From contig NC_134710.1 of assembly GCF_043290135.1 (NCBI RefSeq), positions 316,198,116-316,262,115 on the forward strand: a stretch of 64,000 nt of DNA, written 5' to 3'. This document shows, piece by piece, positions 27,366 to 38,758 of the stretch. Below the pieces are notes generated by a model, which did no database searches, had not been told where the DNA came from, and saw nothing but the letters and a program-made list of their open reading frames with translations. Both the position numbers and the translations under genes were made by a program. Each line of letters opens with the position of its first letter. Position 1 is the stretch's first letter. The DNA is from Rhipicephalus microplus. Taxonomy: Eukaryota > Arthropoda > Arachnida > Ixodida > Ixodidae.

Positions 27366-30300
27366 CGACTGCTTTATGTATTCCCCGTAACCGGTTGCCT
27401 TCGACTAGTCTAACGTCTGAGTATCGCCTCTGTGCCATCAGTCTGTGCTGAGATAACATTGCCTTTGGTGAAGTGCAGAACAAACCTACGCGCTCTTAGT
27501 GGGAATCTAGTTTTGTCGCGTGATCGCTACAATGCAGGCGCTCTTTCTATCGTCATCGGTCAGAAAACAAAACGTTTTGACTAGCATATAAAATTTATTT
27601 AGGCATGTAGACTGCATCCTGGCTTGACACAGCTGTGCTCGAGTTGCCAACGCTTCAAGTATTAATTTCATCCGCATAAAACATCGGAACACTAGCAGCC
27701 GCGGCCAGCAACAAACGCTAAAACCACGCAAAGACAAGTGAAACCGGAAGCTTCCAGGGGTGGCTTTCCGGTGAACGCACAATGTTGCTAGAGATCAGCA
27801 GGCTCTGGCAAAACCGTCTATACCGTTAAAACAGTTCGTTTCTTCCACCTGGTAGACCCACCGCATTGGCGGAGTGAGGATATTTATGGAGCCTATATTT
27901 GCGAGGGGAAGAACCTCGATGTCACTAGCTGTGAACGGACTTCAATGTCTGCATGGAATTCCTGAAGCCAATTCACCTTATCACTGCAGACACTTCAAAG
28001 GCCTTCTAGTGCAAGGCTCGAGACTATGCTGTATTATATGACGGTAGCCATAACGACAGGGAAGGTAGTACAGACAACCGGGTAGATGGCGATGTTCTCT
28101 GTAAACCGCGTAACTCCGCTAGCCTGTTTCTCAAACCCTAAATATTACTTTTGTCCGTAATATGATTTTCCGCAGCAAGTTGAGTCCCTGCGAACGAATC
28201 TGTACAATAGATTGCTTAAAAACCTTACAAGCTGTAAGCATTGCCAAAAAATAGTAGGGCACTCAATCATCTTACACCCACCCTCCCCCTCCCTCCACAA
28301 GCCTGTAGATTAGGCTAGAAGAAAAGCAAAGGTGAGCAACAAAGGAAAAACCAAGTTTGTCCAGCTAAGATTTTATTGCGAACAGCATCCAAACAGCATC
28401 TGGCCTTAATTTCTTCAAACCATCCTGCCTCCTTCGTTGGAAGCTTGTGTCCTCGCAGTAGGCCTAGAATAAAGCAATAAGGTGAAAAGTGACACACGGC
28501 GCGGACCACATATACGGAGTCCATACACATTTTCTCTAGGAGCACTAAATAAAAACTGAGTTCACGATATCAAATCATCCTTTTGACTGGTTATGAAACA
28601 AAAGAGCGACAAAAATAAGGATGCAGCAGCAACCTTCCATAGGGTATATTTGAGTTATAGGCGAACAACCAACTTTCTTAGTGCACATATACTTCACATT
28701 TCAGGACCATTAGACAGACAGAAAAACGGACGGACACGAACAGTAAATTTGTCGCTGATTCTATATTATTAAAGCGAAATTATTTTTGCCATTGTTGAGC
28801 GAGTTTTGGTTTGGTTCCGTGTGTTATTGATGGGAAGAACGAATATTTCATGGCAAGCCGCACAAAATTTAGTTGTGCTGCAGCTGTGCAAGACTACATG
28901 AGTATACAGGGACCGAGGTGAAAGTGCAGGAACGCGAACATCTGCCAGCAAAGAATGACGCGAACGCGAGCGTCTGTTGGTGGTTTACGGGCCTGGCGTT
29001 TCCCGTGACGAATGCGGTGACGGCTTCGGAAATCGATGAAACGCAGATGGTGACTGCATGCAGGACCACACGTTCGACTAGCCATATTATTCGATTAGTG
29101 AACTGCACTTTGGCTACGAGGATAAACAAGCATACGCAAGTTAACTAGCTTTCGCTCGCATAACCCGGCACAGCCGAACGAAGCCTGATTCATTTTTTAC
29201 CGTGCAAGTTGTCATGTTTGCTTTGCTCAAACTGTTTTTCGTCACATGACTATTTCACGAAATATCCACTAGCAATACAACGGGTAATCACCTCATAAAT
29301 ACGGGAAGAAGTAGTCGGCTCCAAGCAATCTCGCTTCACTCGTGTAATCCAGTGTTTCCGTCGGCTATATAGCAAGTCCGAAAGTGGGACAGTCGCCATA
29401 TGATTTGGTATCGCGGAACGCAGCACCCTTACTATAGTGAACTAGAATATGATCATATTCCAGTTAACCCTGGTATTTACACTCCAAAGTCCTTGCAGGT
29501 GCGCTTACCTTGAGGATGGTGTCGTAGCGGAAGCTTGGTCTAGTCAAACGCAGCTCATACCGCAGCTTGCACACCCACGCCAACATGCAGCTGGTGCAGT
29601 GTGGCGCAGCAGGAACGCCTGGCCGAGAGAGTTAACATGGCGCTTGTTGTCATGGAAACCGGGGCTGGCTACATTAGACAGTTATAGTATACCTGGCTTA
29701 CCGGGATACCGGGCGTACCGTGATACCGGAATCGAAGTGCACATGCGCAGATACATACGTTACCCGTACCTTTCACCCTACGCGCGGTATTTTTCAGGTT
29801 TAACGTAACCGTGGTAGCGTAGGAGTACGTAGTGTGCGTAAACATGGAGGCGCTCTCGGACGCCCGCTTCGAAGTGATTTTGGCGTAGTTGTTGAAAGAT
29901 TCACCTTGTTCGCTGCAAACGACTGTTTAAAGTGGCTTCGCTTGTCTTCAGTTAGCTTCAACGACCGAGTATTACGGATACGTTGGCGTAGTTTTTGAGA
30001 TATCTTCCCATTTTGAACGTGTCTAGGCCTAACTGGAAGATATGTGTAAACAAATTTGCAAGGTAAAATTTTTCGCTTTTGGGGCGCGGTTCATATTCAT
30101 TTACTTTTGTCATTACTCAAACAAAGTTGTAACAATGCTTCGCGTGGTAACACAGGCAGACACTCTCTTTTTCTTTTCACTGTTTTTATTTCTCAACCTC
30201 TGACACATGGCGCCACCATACCAGCTGGGGCACGTAAACCACGTAAACGCTATCCCGCTAAACTATATGACGCTCTCCACAACGAGCGTTTGCTGCACGG

Positions 30301-30630
30301 TAACGTCATTCCCTTAACTTCCGCTATCACGCTAACGGTAAACTCTGTCTATTGTGTTGTAGTGGGCGGTGAGAAGTGGTGGGTCAAAAGCTCACACCAC
30401 CCTAAAGCACGGAGACGCGCGCAGATGAAGGCTCCCTAACGCAGCCTACTCACCTATTTTCTCGTGCATAACGTAAGACAAACGTTTTACTCCCTCCCTC
30501 TATAGGCAGAAGACTATCGCCTTTTGACGACCTTTGCCAGTGAAGCACCCAGATTCGCCGGTTATTTTTTCTGTGTGTTTTGAAAAAGAGGTCAACTATC
30601 TAGAGTATATATATAGTTCAAAGCCGCCCC
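27366..30630. other. Unassigned stretch
   Basis: I find no recognisable domain over more than 3 kb. 28315-28545 has a possible minus-strand terminal exon (acceptor ttattctag), but its product is unknown. 29750-30480 is enriched in CGTAAC/GTAAAC-like 6-mers in both orientations. Confidence 0.45.
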
Positions 30631-30676
30631 GTTGTAACCAAGGTGGTTCTATACTAGAACCTCCTTGGTTGTAACC
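30631..30676. repeat. 21-bp near-perfect hairpin
   Basis: gttgtaaccaaggtggttcta and tagaacctccttggttgtaac are inverted copies with two mismatches around a 3-4 nt loop. Such a stem could be a foldback element core or a transcribed hairpin. Confidence 0.75.
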
Positions 30677-31484
30677 GATCATAGTGGTGCCAAACGTGAG
30701 GGACTCGGGTGGCCGGGCTGCCTTCTTTGTTTCTCTTGCTTTCATTATTTTTTACCCCTCTCTATCTTTTCCTATTCTTCAGTTATTGGTTCTTCTTCTG
30801 TTTATTTCCATTTTCTTTCTGTTTTATTCTTTTCCTTCTATTTCGATCATAGTCCCTCTTTTTTTTCAATTTCAATACAGGTTCTATTTAAAGTGCTCCG
30901 CTCTTAAATATCACCACGAAGGCGGTCGAAGAACAAGAGGGCGAAGACCTCTCTTTGGCGCGAACGTGGCCTCAATATGCCGCAGTGTCGGGAAGATTGC
31001 TGACGCATTGCAGGAGTTCGTCAAATGTTCAAAGAGATTTCAGTTTTCAAAACAATTCTTCCTCCACATTCCTTTTTAAATTTAAATTCGCCGCTTCATT
31101 GCTTGTATAACTTTATTGTTTCTTATTCCATTAATAGTGTTGTCCTGTTTCATTTTTCTTCTTTCTTTAAAATAGAGCAATCCCCAACCTTTTATGAAAA
31201 AGACTTCTTTAATTAGGACCATCCGGTTGTTGGCCAATCCTCCAGCGTGGATGTGCGCCAAAGATTCGATGATCTTGACTTGACTCAATATGCTACAGAT
31301 GATTATGCTATAATGTGGTTTTGCCTGCGGTAGGCCAAGCGGCAACGACAGCATGTGACAACCTGGCTCTCCCGAAGTTCTCTGCACTTGAAAAGTGACC
31401 TCGCGTTTCCACCCGTGCGAGTTGAACTCGAGGTGGCGTTCTGCGCTTAATGTCGTCCGCCCAAATGACCATAGAGGGCGGGGG
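30677..31484. other. Unassigned T-rich stretch
   Basis: 30710-30890 is strongly pyrimidine-rich (tttcttttc-type runs). No gene is recognised. The open frames are products of the base bias. Confidence 0.45.
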
Positions 31485-34400
31485 AGGAGGTATTTTGGAG
31501 AAGAACAGCTAAGGGAGGAGAGACCGATGGTATACGGTTTTGTAGAAACACATCTCAGGGTCATAGAACAACCTCCTAATAATGCGGACTACGCGTGGGA
31601 ATATTGTAATAGAACAGAAGGCAGCAGAAAGGGGGGTGGTATTGGGGCATTCATTCATAAACATACAGACTGGCAAAGGGTCAAGCAGGAGTGCAAGGAA
31701 CATTTATGGCTAAACGGGAAAGTGGCAGGGCAAATGGCACTCCTTCGTTTCGTGTACTTGTGAACGGGAGCAAAGGCCAGAGAGGAAAACCAGGCAATGG
31801 TAGAGTGTATATCAAATGACATTCAGGAGTTAGGAGGAGAGTGCGAGATAATTATACTAGGAGATATGAATGCGCACTTAGAAGATATAGATGGGCATAT
31901 TAACCCGACAGGCAAAACGATCATGGATATGTGTGAAAGGTTTGATTTGATCATTTGCAACAGTACCGAGAAGTGTGAAGGGCAAATAACATAGGAGGTA
32001 GGAAGGCTGCAGTTGACGATAGATTACGCACTGATGTCACATAGGATGTATGATAAGCTCAGGGGAATGCACATAGCTGAAGGTGGCTCGAGAAGTCTGG
32101 GTAGTGATCACAAACGCAAGCTAAGTTTTGGAAGAGCAGTGAAAGTGGGAAGGAGACAAGATGAGCAACTACAGGAAAATTTTTATTCAGAAAGGCAAAT
32201 TGAAATAGCCACTAAACAAATTGAGAAAGTAATCACTGAGGATAATAAAACACTGTGGACATACACGAATCTAATTAGACTGTTTAAGCTGGAGCTTACT
32301 AAGGCACGTGACAAGTCACACCGGAAAAGAAGACACAAACCCAAAGGTTGGCGGGATGAGAAAGTTAAGAGAGCCATAGCAAAACGTCAGGAAGCCTCTA
32401 GGGAACACACACATGCTAAGCAGCGGGGTGAACCGACAGATGAGGTTGAAAGAAAATGGGACATCTTTCTAAGCTCTAGAAGGGAAGCATCCCTCCTGAT
32501 CAATGAAAATATTAGAAGAAAAGGTGCTCAGTGCCTGTCAGAAGTGAATAAAAAATATATAAAGGCAGCTGCGAAATTTTGGAACCATTTAAACTCCCTA
32601 ATAAATGAGACGAGCCTAGAGCAGAGGTTTATAACTACAGCTCAAGGTGCTAGGCTAGAAGGGGAAGAAGTTATTGAATATATAAGAACAAGGGTGACAG
32701 AGAAATTTCAACAAAGAAGTGCTTTATGCACCACAATAGACAAGGATGAATCAAGTGGCACAATGGCTCCATTTTCACAACATGAGTGGGAAGGGGCTGA
32801 GAAAAGGGTTCCTAGTAGTGCATCAACAGGCCCAGATGGCATTCCAATTATGTTGATAAAGACATTAGGCCCGAAGTCTAAGCAGGCTTTCAGAGAGGCA
32901 GTGAGTAAAATAATAATCGATGGAGAAGTTCCCGATGGATGGAAACTTAGCAGGATGAGCACGATCTATAAAAAAAGGGGGGACAAAGCTGACATAAACA
33001 ACTACCGTCCTATAACAGTGACATCAGTGGTGTAAAGGCTGGCAATGCAGATTATAAAGGAAAGACTGCAGGCATGAATAGATGATGAGAGGGTGCTGGG
33101 GGAACTGCAGTATGGGTTTCGGAAACACAGAAGGTTGGAAGACATTTTGTTCTCACTGACGCAGTGCATCGAAATAGCAGGAAAAGAACACAGGCCCCGG
33201 TGGCTAGCATTTTCGGATATCAAGGGAGCGTACGATAGCGTGGTTCAAGAGGAATTGTGGGGAATACTGGACACACTAGGCGTGGAAGATGTAGTCCCTA
33301 ATCTTTTAAAGGATATCTATAAAGGTAACAAGGTAGTTATAAAGTGGGAAAAACAGGTATCCAATCCTGCAGAGGTAAAATGGGGGCGTAGGCAGGGGTG
33401 TACCCTGTCACCCTTATTATTCACAATGTACCTACAAGGATTAGAGGCCAAATTAGAAGGAAATGGACTGGGCTTCAACCTCTCTTTCGTCCAACAAGGA
33501 AAACTCATTGAACAGACACTACCAGCATTGATGTACGCAGATGATATAGTGCTAATGGCCGACAACAAGAAAGATTTGCAGAGATTGGTGGACATCTGCG
33601 GTAATGAGGGAGATAGGTTAGATTTCAAATTCAGTAAGGAAAAATCAGCAGTCATGATTTTTAATGACAATTAAGGTAGTGAGCTTAGAATACACGATGT
33701 CACGCTAGAGATAACAGATAAATACAAATATCTGGGCGTATGAATGAGCAATGGGACCGAGTACCTGAGGGAACACGAAATATACGTGACGACTAAAGGT
33801 AACAGGAATGCAGCAGTGATGAAAAATAGGGCACTGTGGAATTACAATAGGTATGATGTAGTGAGAGGAATATGGAAAGGGGTCATGGTTCCTGGGCTGA
33901 CGTTCGGCAATGCGGTCTTGTGCATGAGATCAGAAGTTCAAGCAAGATTGGAAATTAAGTAACGTGGAATAGGTAGGCTTGCTTTAGGAGCTCACGGGAA
34001 TACACCAAATCAGGGAGTACAAGGTGATATGGGATGGACATCATTTGAGGGCAGGGAAGCTAGCAGCAAGATAAAATTTGAGAAGAGATTGAGAGAAATG
34101 GGGGAGGAGCGTTGGGCTAGGAAGGTTTTCAGCTACTTGTGCATAAAGAATGTCAATACAAAATGGAGGAAGCGAACCAGAAAATTGACGGGTAAATACT
34201 TGGAAAACAGCAGGGGGCCAAACCAAAAAGAATTATCGGTTAAGAAGAAGGTGAAGGAAGCTGAGACCGATATGTGGAGAATCGGCATGATTAAGAAATC
34301 CGCACTAGAGATCTATCGAACTTTTAAGCAGGAAATTGCCAAGGAAACGATCTATGATAATACTCGGGGTAGTTCTCTACTGTTTGAGGCCAGGACGGGA

Positions 34401-34810
34401 CTATTGCGAACCAAGGCATATCGGGCCAAATACAAAGTGGTAGACACGGTATGCAGTGTTTGTGGAGAGGAAGAAGAAACTGCCGAACACTTGATAATGT
34501 TCTGTAAAGGGCTTTACCCTATAGTTCAGGATGATGGCGCAGAGTTTTTCAAAGCACTGGTGTTTAGGGACAGTGGGGGCAAAATAGACTTTAAGCGGGT
34601 AGAATTAACTAGAAGTAGGTTATCTGATTGGTGGCTAAAGTCAAGGCACGAGTGAAAATTAAACTCTTCACTGCAAAGTACGAATCGTCAACCTCACTAT
34701 TTAAGGGGAAAAAATAAATCTTGTTTTTGGTTCATTAAGTACTACGGCTTGGTGGCGCTAGCCACCGCCCGATCTAAAGGGTACAGCCATATCCATCCAT
34801 CCATCCATGC
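31485..34810 (+). pseudogene. LINE with APE endonuclease, RT and C-terminal zinc finger; nearly full pol ORF with several stops
   Basis: The plus strand reads a single LINE pol broken mainly by point stops. In order: endonuclease MVYGFVETHL (31527), RKGGGIGAFIH and IIILGDMNAHLED (about 31848-31885), then DYALMSH and SLGSDHK; a basic linker (32200-32500); RT with TGPDGIPIMLIK, YRPITVTSVV, GELQYGFRKHR, FSDIKGAYDSV, RRQGCTLSPLLF and YADD at 33534-33545; a maturation-like tail; and CSVCGEEEETAEHLIMFC (34452-34505), a C2HC zinc finger. Stops lie at about 31761, 31992, 33033, 33075, 33672, 33741 and 33959. The 3' end, gtggcgctagccaccgcccgatctaaagggtacagccat, runs into a CCAT-rich tail at 34791-34808 and recurs at 11500-11585. 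The catalytic boxes are intact, so the copy looks young. The clade is uncertain to me. Confidence 0.9.
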
Positions 34811-34943
34811 ATGGAGCTAGTGTCTATGCGCGAGAACTGCAAAAGCATTGCCACGCAGCGTAGGAATGACACTTATCGTGTGCAGGTTTCCCAGATTTCG
34901 AGGCGATTCGCTATAACTCTATGCACATGTACAGACTCGGGTA

Positions 34944-35984
34944 TTGATCTCACTAGTTTTTGGAGTGACGTCCCGAAACTATGATGTGATAATGAGCTTC
35001 ATCGATTTACCAAGTACCGAGCCAGTCCCGAGCCGGCACGCGGACGCCTCGCTGAATGGAAACGACGTGTTCAGCGTCATTTGTCACGTGATGCGAGTGG
35101 TCTCGGGCCGCTATGCCAGGGCTTCAGGTGACCAGGCGCTCGCCGTATCGATATCGTCAGCGACGCCGCCGATTGCTGCGACAATGGCTGCCGTGAAATC
35201 AAATTTTGCCGTGCTCGCAAAGCTTGTCGCAGACGTGCTGGTTTCAGATGACGATGACGGCGAAATGTCCGATCTGCAGTCGGAGGAAAAACTAGGGGAG
35301 ACTTCAGATCTCGCCGTTGCTGCCGTGCTTGTCACACAAATTATCAGGGAAGACCAACATCGGGCGCGGCTGTATATAGAAAGCGTGGTGGGCAGCTACA
35401 GTGACGAAGAGTTCCGAAGGCTGTTCCGTTTACAGAGGTGCACCACTGAGGTGATCACGGCCGACTTCGAGTCTTCGTCATACTATCCTCGCGGTGGGCG
35501 CGGAAGACCGAAAATAACAGCATTCAAGACTACGCTGATTTCCCTGACGTACCTGGGCACGCAGTGGTCCATGAATGCCATAGCCGACAAGTTTGTTGTC
35601 AGCGAGTCGACGGTGTACGTCACGATACGCCGCGTTTTGAACTTTCTGCTGTCCATAAGCGAAAGAGAAATACGCTGGCCTAACGACGAGGAGGCTGCAC
35701 GAAATAAGCGTGCGTTTGGCGCGCTTGGTCGTTGTGATGGCGTCGAGGCTGGCCTGCCAGACGTCATCGGTGCCATTTATGGATGCCATGTTCGCATTCC
35801 AAGACCCACAGAGTGCGAGGAGGACCACTATACCAGAAAGAAGTTCCACTCCATCATCCTCCAGGCTGTTTGTGATGCTGACATGGTGTTCACTGATGTA
35901 TTCGTTGGTTTTCCAGGCAGACCACACGACGCCAGGGTGTTGAGGAGAGTTTTTTGTTCGAAGAGGCAGCGTCGAGATTCGACG
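34944..35984 (+). pseudogene. PIF/Harbinger (HARBI1-like) transposase, exon 1
   Basis: The frame is open from 34944. Residues 81-350 carry a helix-turn-helix-like region (ISLTYLGTQWSMNAIADKFVVSESTV) and the start of the DDE nuclease fold (DDE_Tnp_4 type): DVIGAIYGCHVRIPRP, then KKFHSIILQAVCDADMVFTDVFVG and PGRPHDARVLR. Harbinger transposases cut and paste their element. The first catalytic Asp, normally in GAIDGxH, is Tyr here (tat, 35778-35780), so the product should be catalytically dead. An extra 'ag' near 35945-35949 shifts the last codons. In the other frame FEEAASRFDG leads to donor g/gtgagc at 35985, with the phase that fits exon 2. The intron is 35985-36201. The true start may be ATG 35184 (MAAVKSNF). 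Confidence 0.88.
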
Positions 35985-36201
35985 GTGAGCAAATAAGTAA
36001 TATTCAATTGAATAAGATCGCAATTTCTACAGGTTTGTTTGGCTGACAGTGGCCTTGATTGATTCTTGTTGCCATATTGTAGCTAAACAACCCCTGTTCT
36101 GGAGTGTAAGCAAAAGAATAATGTTAAGAGTACACACTTTATATGTTTGTAACAACTCACTATAATTGGCACTCCGAAGTAACATCCATGTACATTTGCA
36201 G

Positions 36202-36485
36202 GTGGATATCTTTTGGGGGATGCTGTGTACCCTCTGCTCCCGTGCCTGCTGCCACCTTACCACCACGTCCCAAGCAGCTGGCAGCCATGGATGAGCAAGT
36301 TTAACCATGTGCACTCCAAGCAACGCGTTGTCATCGAAATAGCATTTGGCCTGCTAAAGGGACGTTTTCGACGATTGGACAAGATCGATGTTACCAGCAT
36401 TCCGCCGGCTGTGGAAATTGTGATGGCAGCCTGTGTGCTTCACAAACTTGCCCGCAGACGTGTCGATGTTTTTGAAGATAGTGAC
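36202..36485 (+). pseudogene. Harbinger transposase, exon 2, upstream half
   Basis: It follows acceptor catttgcag (36193-36201). It encodes GGYLLGDAVYPLLP, then FNHVHSKQRVVIEIAFGLLKGRFRRL and VMAACVLHKLARRR, the C-terminal half of the DDE_Tnp_4 fold. It includes the conserved GDxxYPL block and the E-x-x-FG-LKGRFRRL block that supplies the catalytic Glu. The reading frame breaks off after EDSD, exactly where the LTR retrotransposon begins, and resumes in frame at 47804. Confidence 0.9.
36481..36485. repeat. Target-site duplication GTGAC, left copy
   Basis: GTGAC directly precedes the 5' LTR. The identical pentamer at 47799-47803 directly follows the 3' LTR. Confidence 0.9.
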
Positions 36486-37145
36486 TGCGATGTAGTAGCT
36501 TAAAAAATGCGAGCATAGCAGACAACAGTGACATATCACCAAGAAAATGACAAGAATGAAGGGGCGTTGCAGCGCGCCCATTGAAGAAAGAAGAGGAGAC
36601 GCTCGCGGAGAATGAGGTTGTTCGGACGCCGACAAGACGACGCAAGGGAGCCTAGGGCGAACCCGCAACTACGCGCGAGGTTCGAAAGGCCGGGTTCCTG
36701 TCCTTGAGCCATTGACGTTCTCAGGGCACGGCGTGTCGGCGTGGCCAGGCACGAGTTATGGGTGAGTGGTCCTGCGGACATCTCTGGTACGGTGAGCGCC
36801 CTCGAAAGACTGGAGCTGCTGACCACGTCCACCGAGCCGAAGTCGCTGACAGTGTGTGGCAACGCCTAGACCTGGTGATGCCCTCTACAGTGGTATGCTG
36901 ACCTGGCACCAAAGCGACGACTGCATCCGAGCATGCAACGGGTCCCACTTCAAGGCACCGGGCTACGGCACAGACAGTGAGACTGTTTACTCTTTTCTTT
37001 AGTGTGTGAACTGCGTGCGTGTACGACTTAAAGTACTGTATGTGCAATAGCTTTTTTTGTCCAATATAACTTCTTTTTGTTTTCCTCACTGTCTCCTTCT
37101 TCCTCGCGTCACACGCCTTGCTACGTGACGAACCTAACCACGACA
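36486..37145 (+). mobile_element. 5' LTR of a Ty3/gypsy-like retrotransposon (660 bp)
   Basis: It begins TGCGATGTAG and ends CTAACCACGACA (TG...CA). It is matched, in two pieces, by 41471-41622 and 47280-47798 with scattered differences, roughly 90% or more identity by eye. Within it, ctgtttactcttttctttagtg and a T-rich 3' part (37050-37100) recur in the 3' LTR. LTRs hold the promoter and poly(A) signal of the element, though I could not assign either confidently. Confidence 0.93.
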
Positions 37146-37149
37146 TATC

Positions 37150-37167
37150 TGGCGTCCGCGAGACAGG
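37150..37167 (+). promoter_or_regulatory. Probable primer binding site
   Basis: tggcgtccgcgagacagg starts 4 bp after the 5' LTR with the TGG expected to pair with a tRNA 3' CCA. I did not match it to a particular tRNA. Confidence 0.45.
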
Positions 37168-37227
37168 ACTACTCTTCTTACAATTAGGAAGAGCATCACA
37201 TCGCATATGTGTGTGTGACGGTCGATA

Positions 37228-38094
37228 ATGGAGGCAGATAAGCTGACGGCGATGGGAAAGGAATTGGGGTTAAGTGGTTCAGCACTAAAATATTGGATGG
37301 ACCAGGAACGCGCACGCGAAAAAGAGGCACGTGACGCTCGTCTGGCTGAAAGAAATGCCGCGAAAGAAGCCGAGGCAGAAGCAGTCACTAGATTAAAAGC
37401 CGAGAAGGAAGTTCTTGAGCTGAAGTTAGGCTGCATCAGTTAGGTGCGACAACAGGTAGCACAACTACTGGGCAGCTTACCGAGAGTGCGCCCATAGGCA
37501 CCACGCAGAGATACCAAAGTTCACATAAACTCATCCCAGCCTTTAACGTGGAACGTGATGAGCTGGACGCATATTTATATGACAGCGAATTGAGCACGTC
37601 GCTACTAGTCAAGACTGGCCGCAAGACAAATCACTAAGCATTTGCTTGACCGGAGAAGCTTTAAGTGTAGTTGGTAGGATAGCACCTGAACATGCCACGG
37701 GTGACGTTGAAGAAAACACTACTACAACGCTTTAGGTTCACAGAAAAAGGCTATTGGACAAAATTTTGATCAGCAAAAACAGATAATTCTGAAACGGGCA
37801 CGCAGTTTGCCGGGCGTCTATTAGGTTATTTTGACCATTGGTAAAAAATGGTCAAGACAGACTGGACCTACGATGCTCTGCGAGACAAAATTGTTTCGGA
37901 GCAGTTTCTCGCGCTATGCCACGAGAAACTCGCTGTGTTTCTTAAAGAACTAAACTGTGAAAGCCTTGAAAAACTTGCGGAGGCTACAGACCACTATTGG
38001 AGGCCCAGGGGTTGATTAACCTTGGCAAATGTAAAGGTGATAGCCTGAGCAATCCCCCAGGTCAAACCCGAACATCTGAGCGGCAAGACGACTA
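37228..38094 (+). pseudogene. gag region of the LTR element, frameshifted
   Basis: ATG 37228 opens 71 codons of a charged, helical segment (REKEARDARLAERNAAKEAEA, coiled-coil-like). It is cut by a stop at 37441. Gag-like sequence continues in another frame with LIPAFNVERDELDAYL (about 37529-37580) and decays further to 38090. Gag proteins package the element RNA in particles. The copy cannot encode a full Gag. Confidence 0.7.
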
Positions 38095-38099
38095 AGAGA

Positions 38100-38698
38100 G
38101 AGCACAGTGTTTCCTTTGTAACAAAAAAGGTCACAGAGCTGCTGATTGCTGGACCAACACAAAGGGTCCAGGTACAAAGCCACCCTTTTGTGGAAATTGT
38201 TGCCGCACTGGGCTTAAAACAGGGGACTGCTCCAAAAAGGCCAACAGCGTTGAGAAGGCCTCATGCTCTTTTCAACAAAGAGATGGAGCCAATATAAATA
38301 ATTCAGAGTTCAGAATTCAGATAATTAATTCAGAGTATAGTCCACAGTGCGCGGAAACGCACCCAGCCAAGTTGAAGGAAAACTCGATGCCCACGGGCGA
38401 ATGTGTACTTGAAGGACATCCCGCAACAGTACTGCGAGATACCGGATGCGATTCAATCATTGTCAAAAGGTCTCTCGTGGCGGATAGCAAGCTGACTGGA
38501 AAGATTTCCTCGATTTACCTCTTGGATGGACGGTTGATGAAGCTGCCTGAAGTACACGTGGAAATTTTTTCACCTTTTTTCACTGGCAAAACTCGAGCCC
38601 TTTGTATGAATACTCCTTTATATGATGTTGTCTTGGGAAATGTGGAAGGCGTTCAAGATGCTCACAATCCTGATAACAATTGGAAGAGCTGTCTTTAG
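38100..38698 (+). pseudogene. Nucleocapsid zinc knuckle and retropepsin-like protease of the LTR element
   Basis: CFLCNKKGHRAADC (38108-38149) is an exact CX2CX4HX4C knuckle. A second, CGNCCRTGLKTGDC (about 38194-38235), lacks the His. The same frame stays open through the protease: ECVLEGHPATVLRDTGCDS (active-site DTG at about 38438-38446), a flap region and DVVLGNVEGV near the end, with a stop at 38696. The Cys after DTG replaces the usual Ala/Ser and is seen in some gypsy-type proteases. The protease would process the Gag-Pol polyprotein. Confidence 0.85.
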
Positions 38699-38758
38699 AC
38701 CCGGAACACTGCAGAAGAGTATTCTGGCGCAGAAAATGCCGGTTCTGCACACGGACCC

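Noticed and set aside
30056..30439. 127-codon open frame as a gene
   Set aside because: No domain and no splice signals, and the region is rich in a repeated GTAAC-type motif.
36536..37436. Minus-strand frames of 84-161 codons over the 5' LTR, repeated at 47279-47859
   Set aside because: They recur in both LTRs only because the LTRs are copies. They overlap LTR control regions and show no domain.
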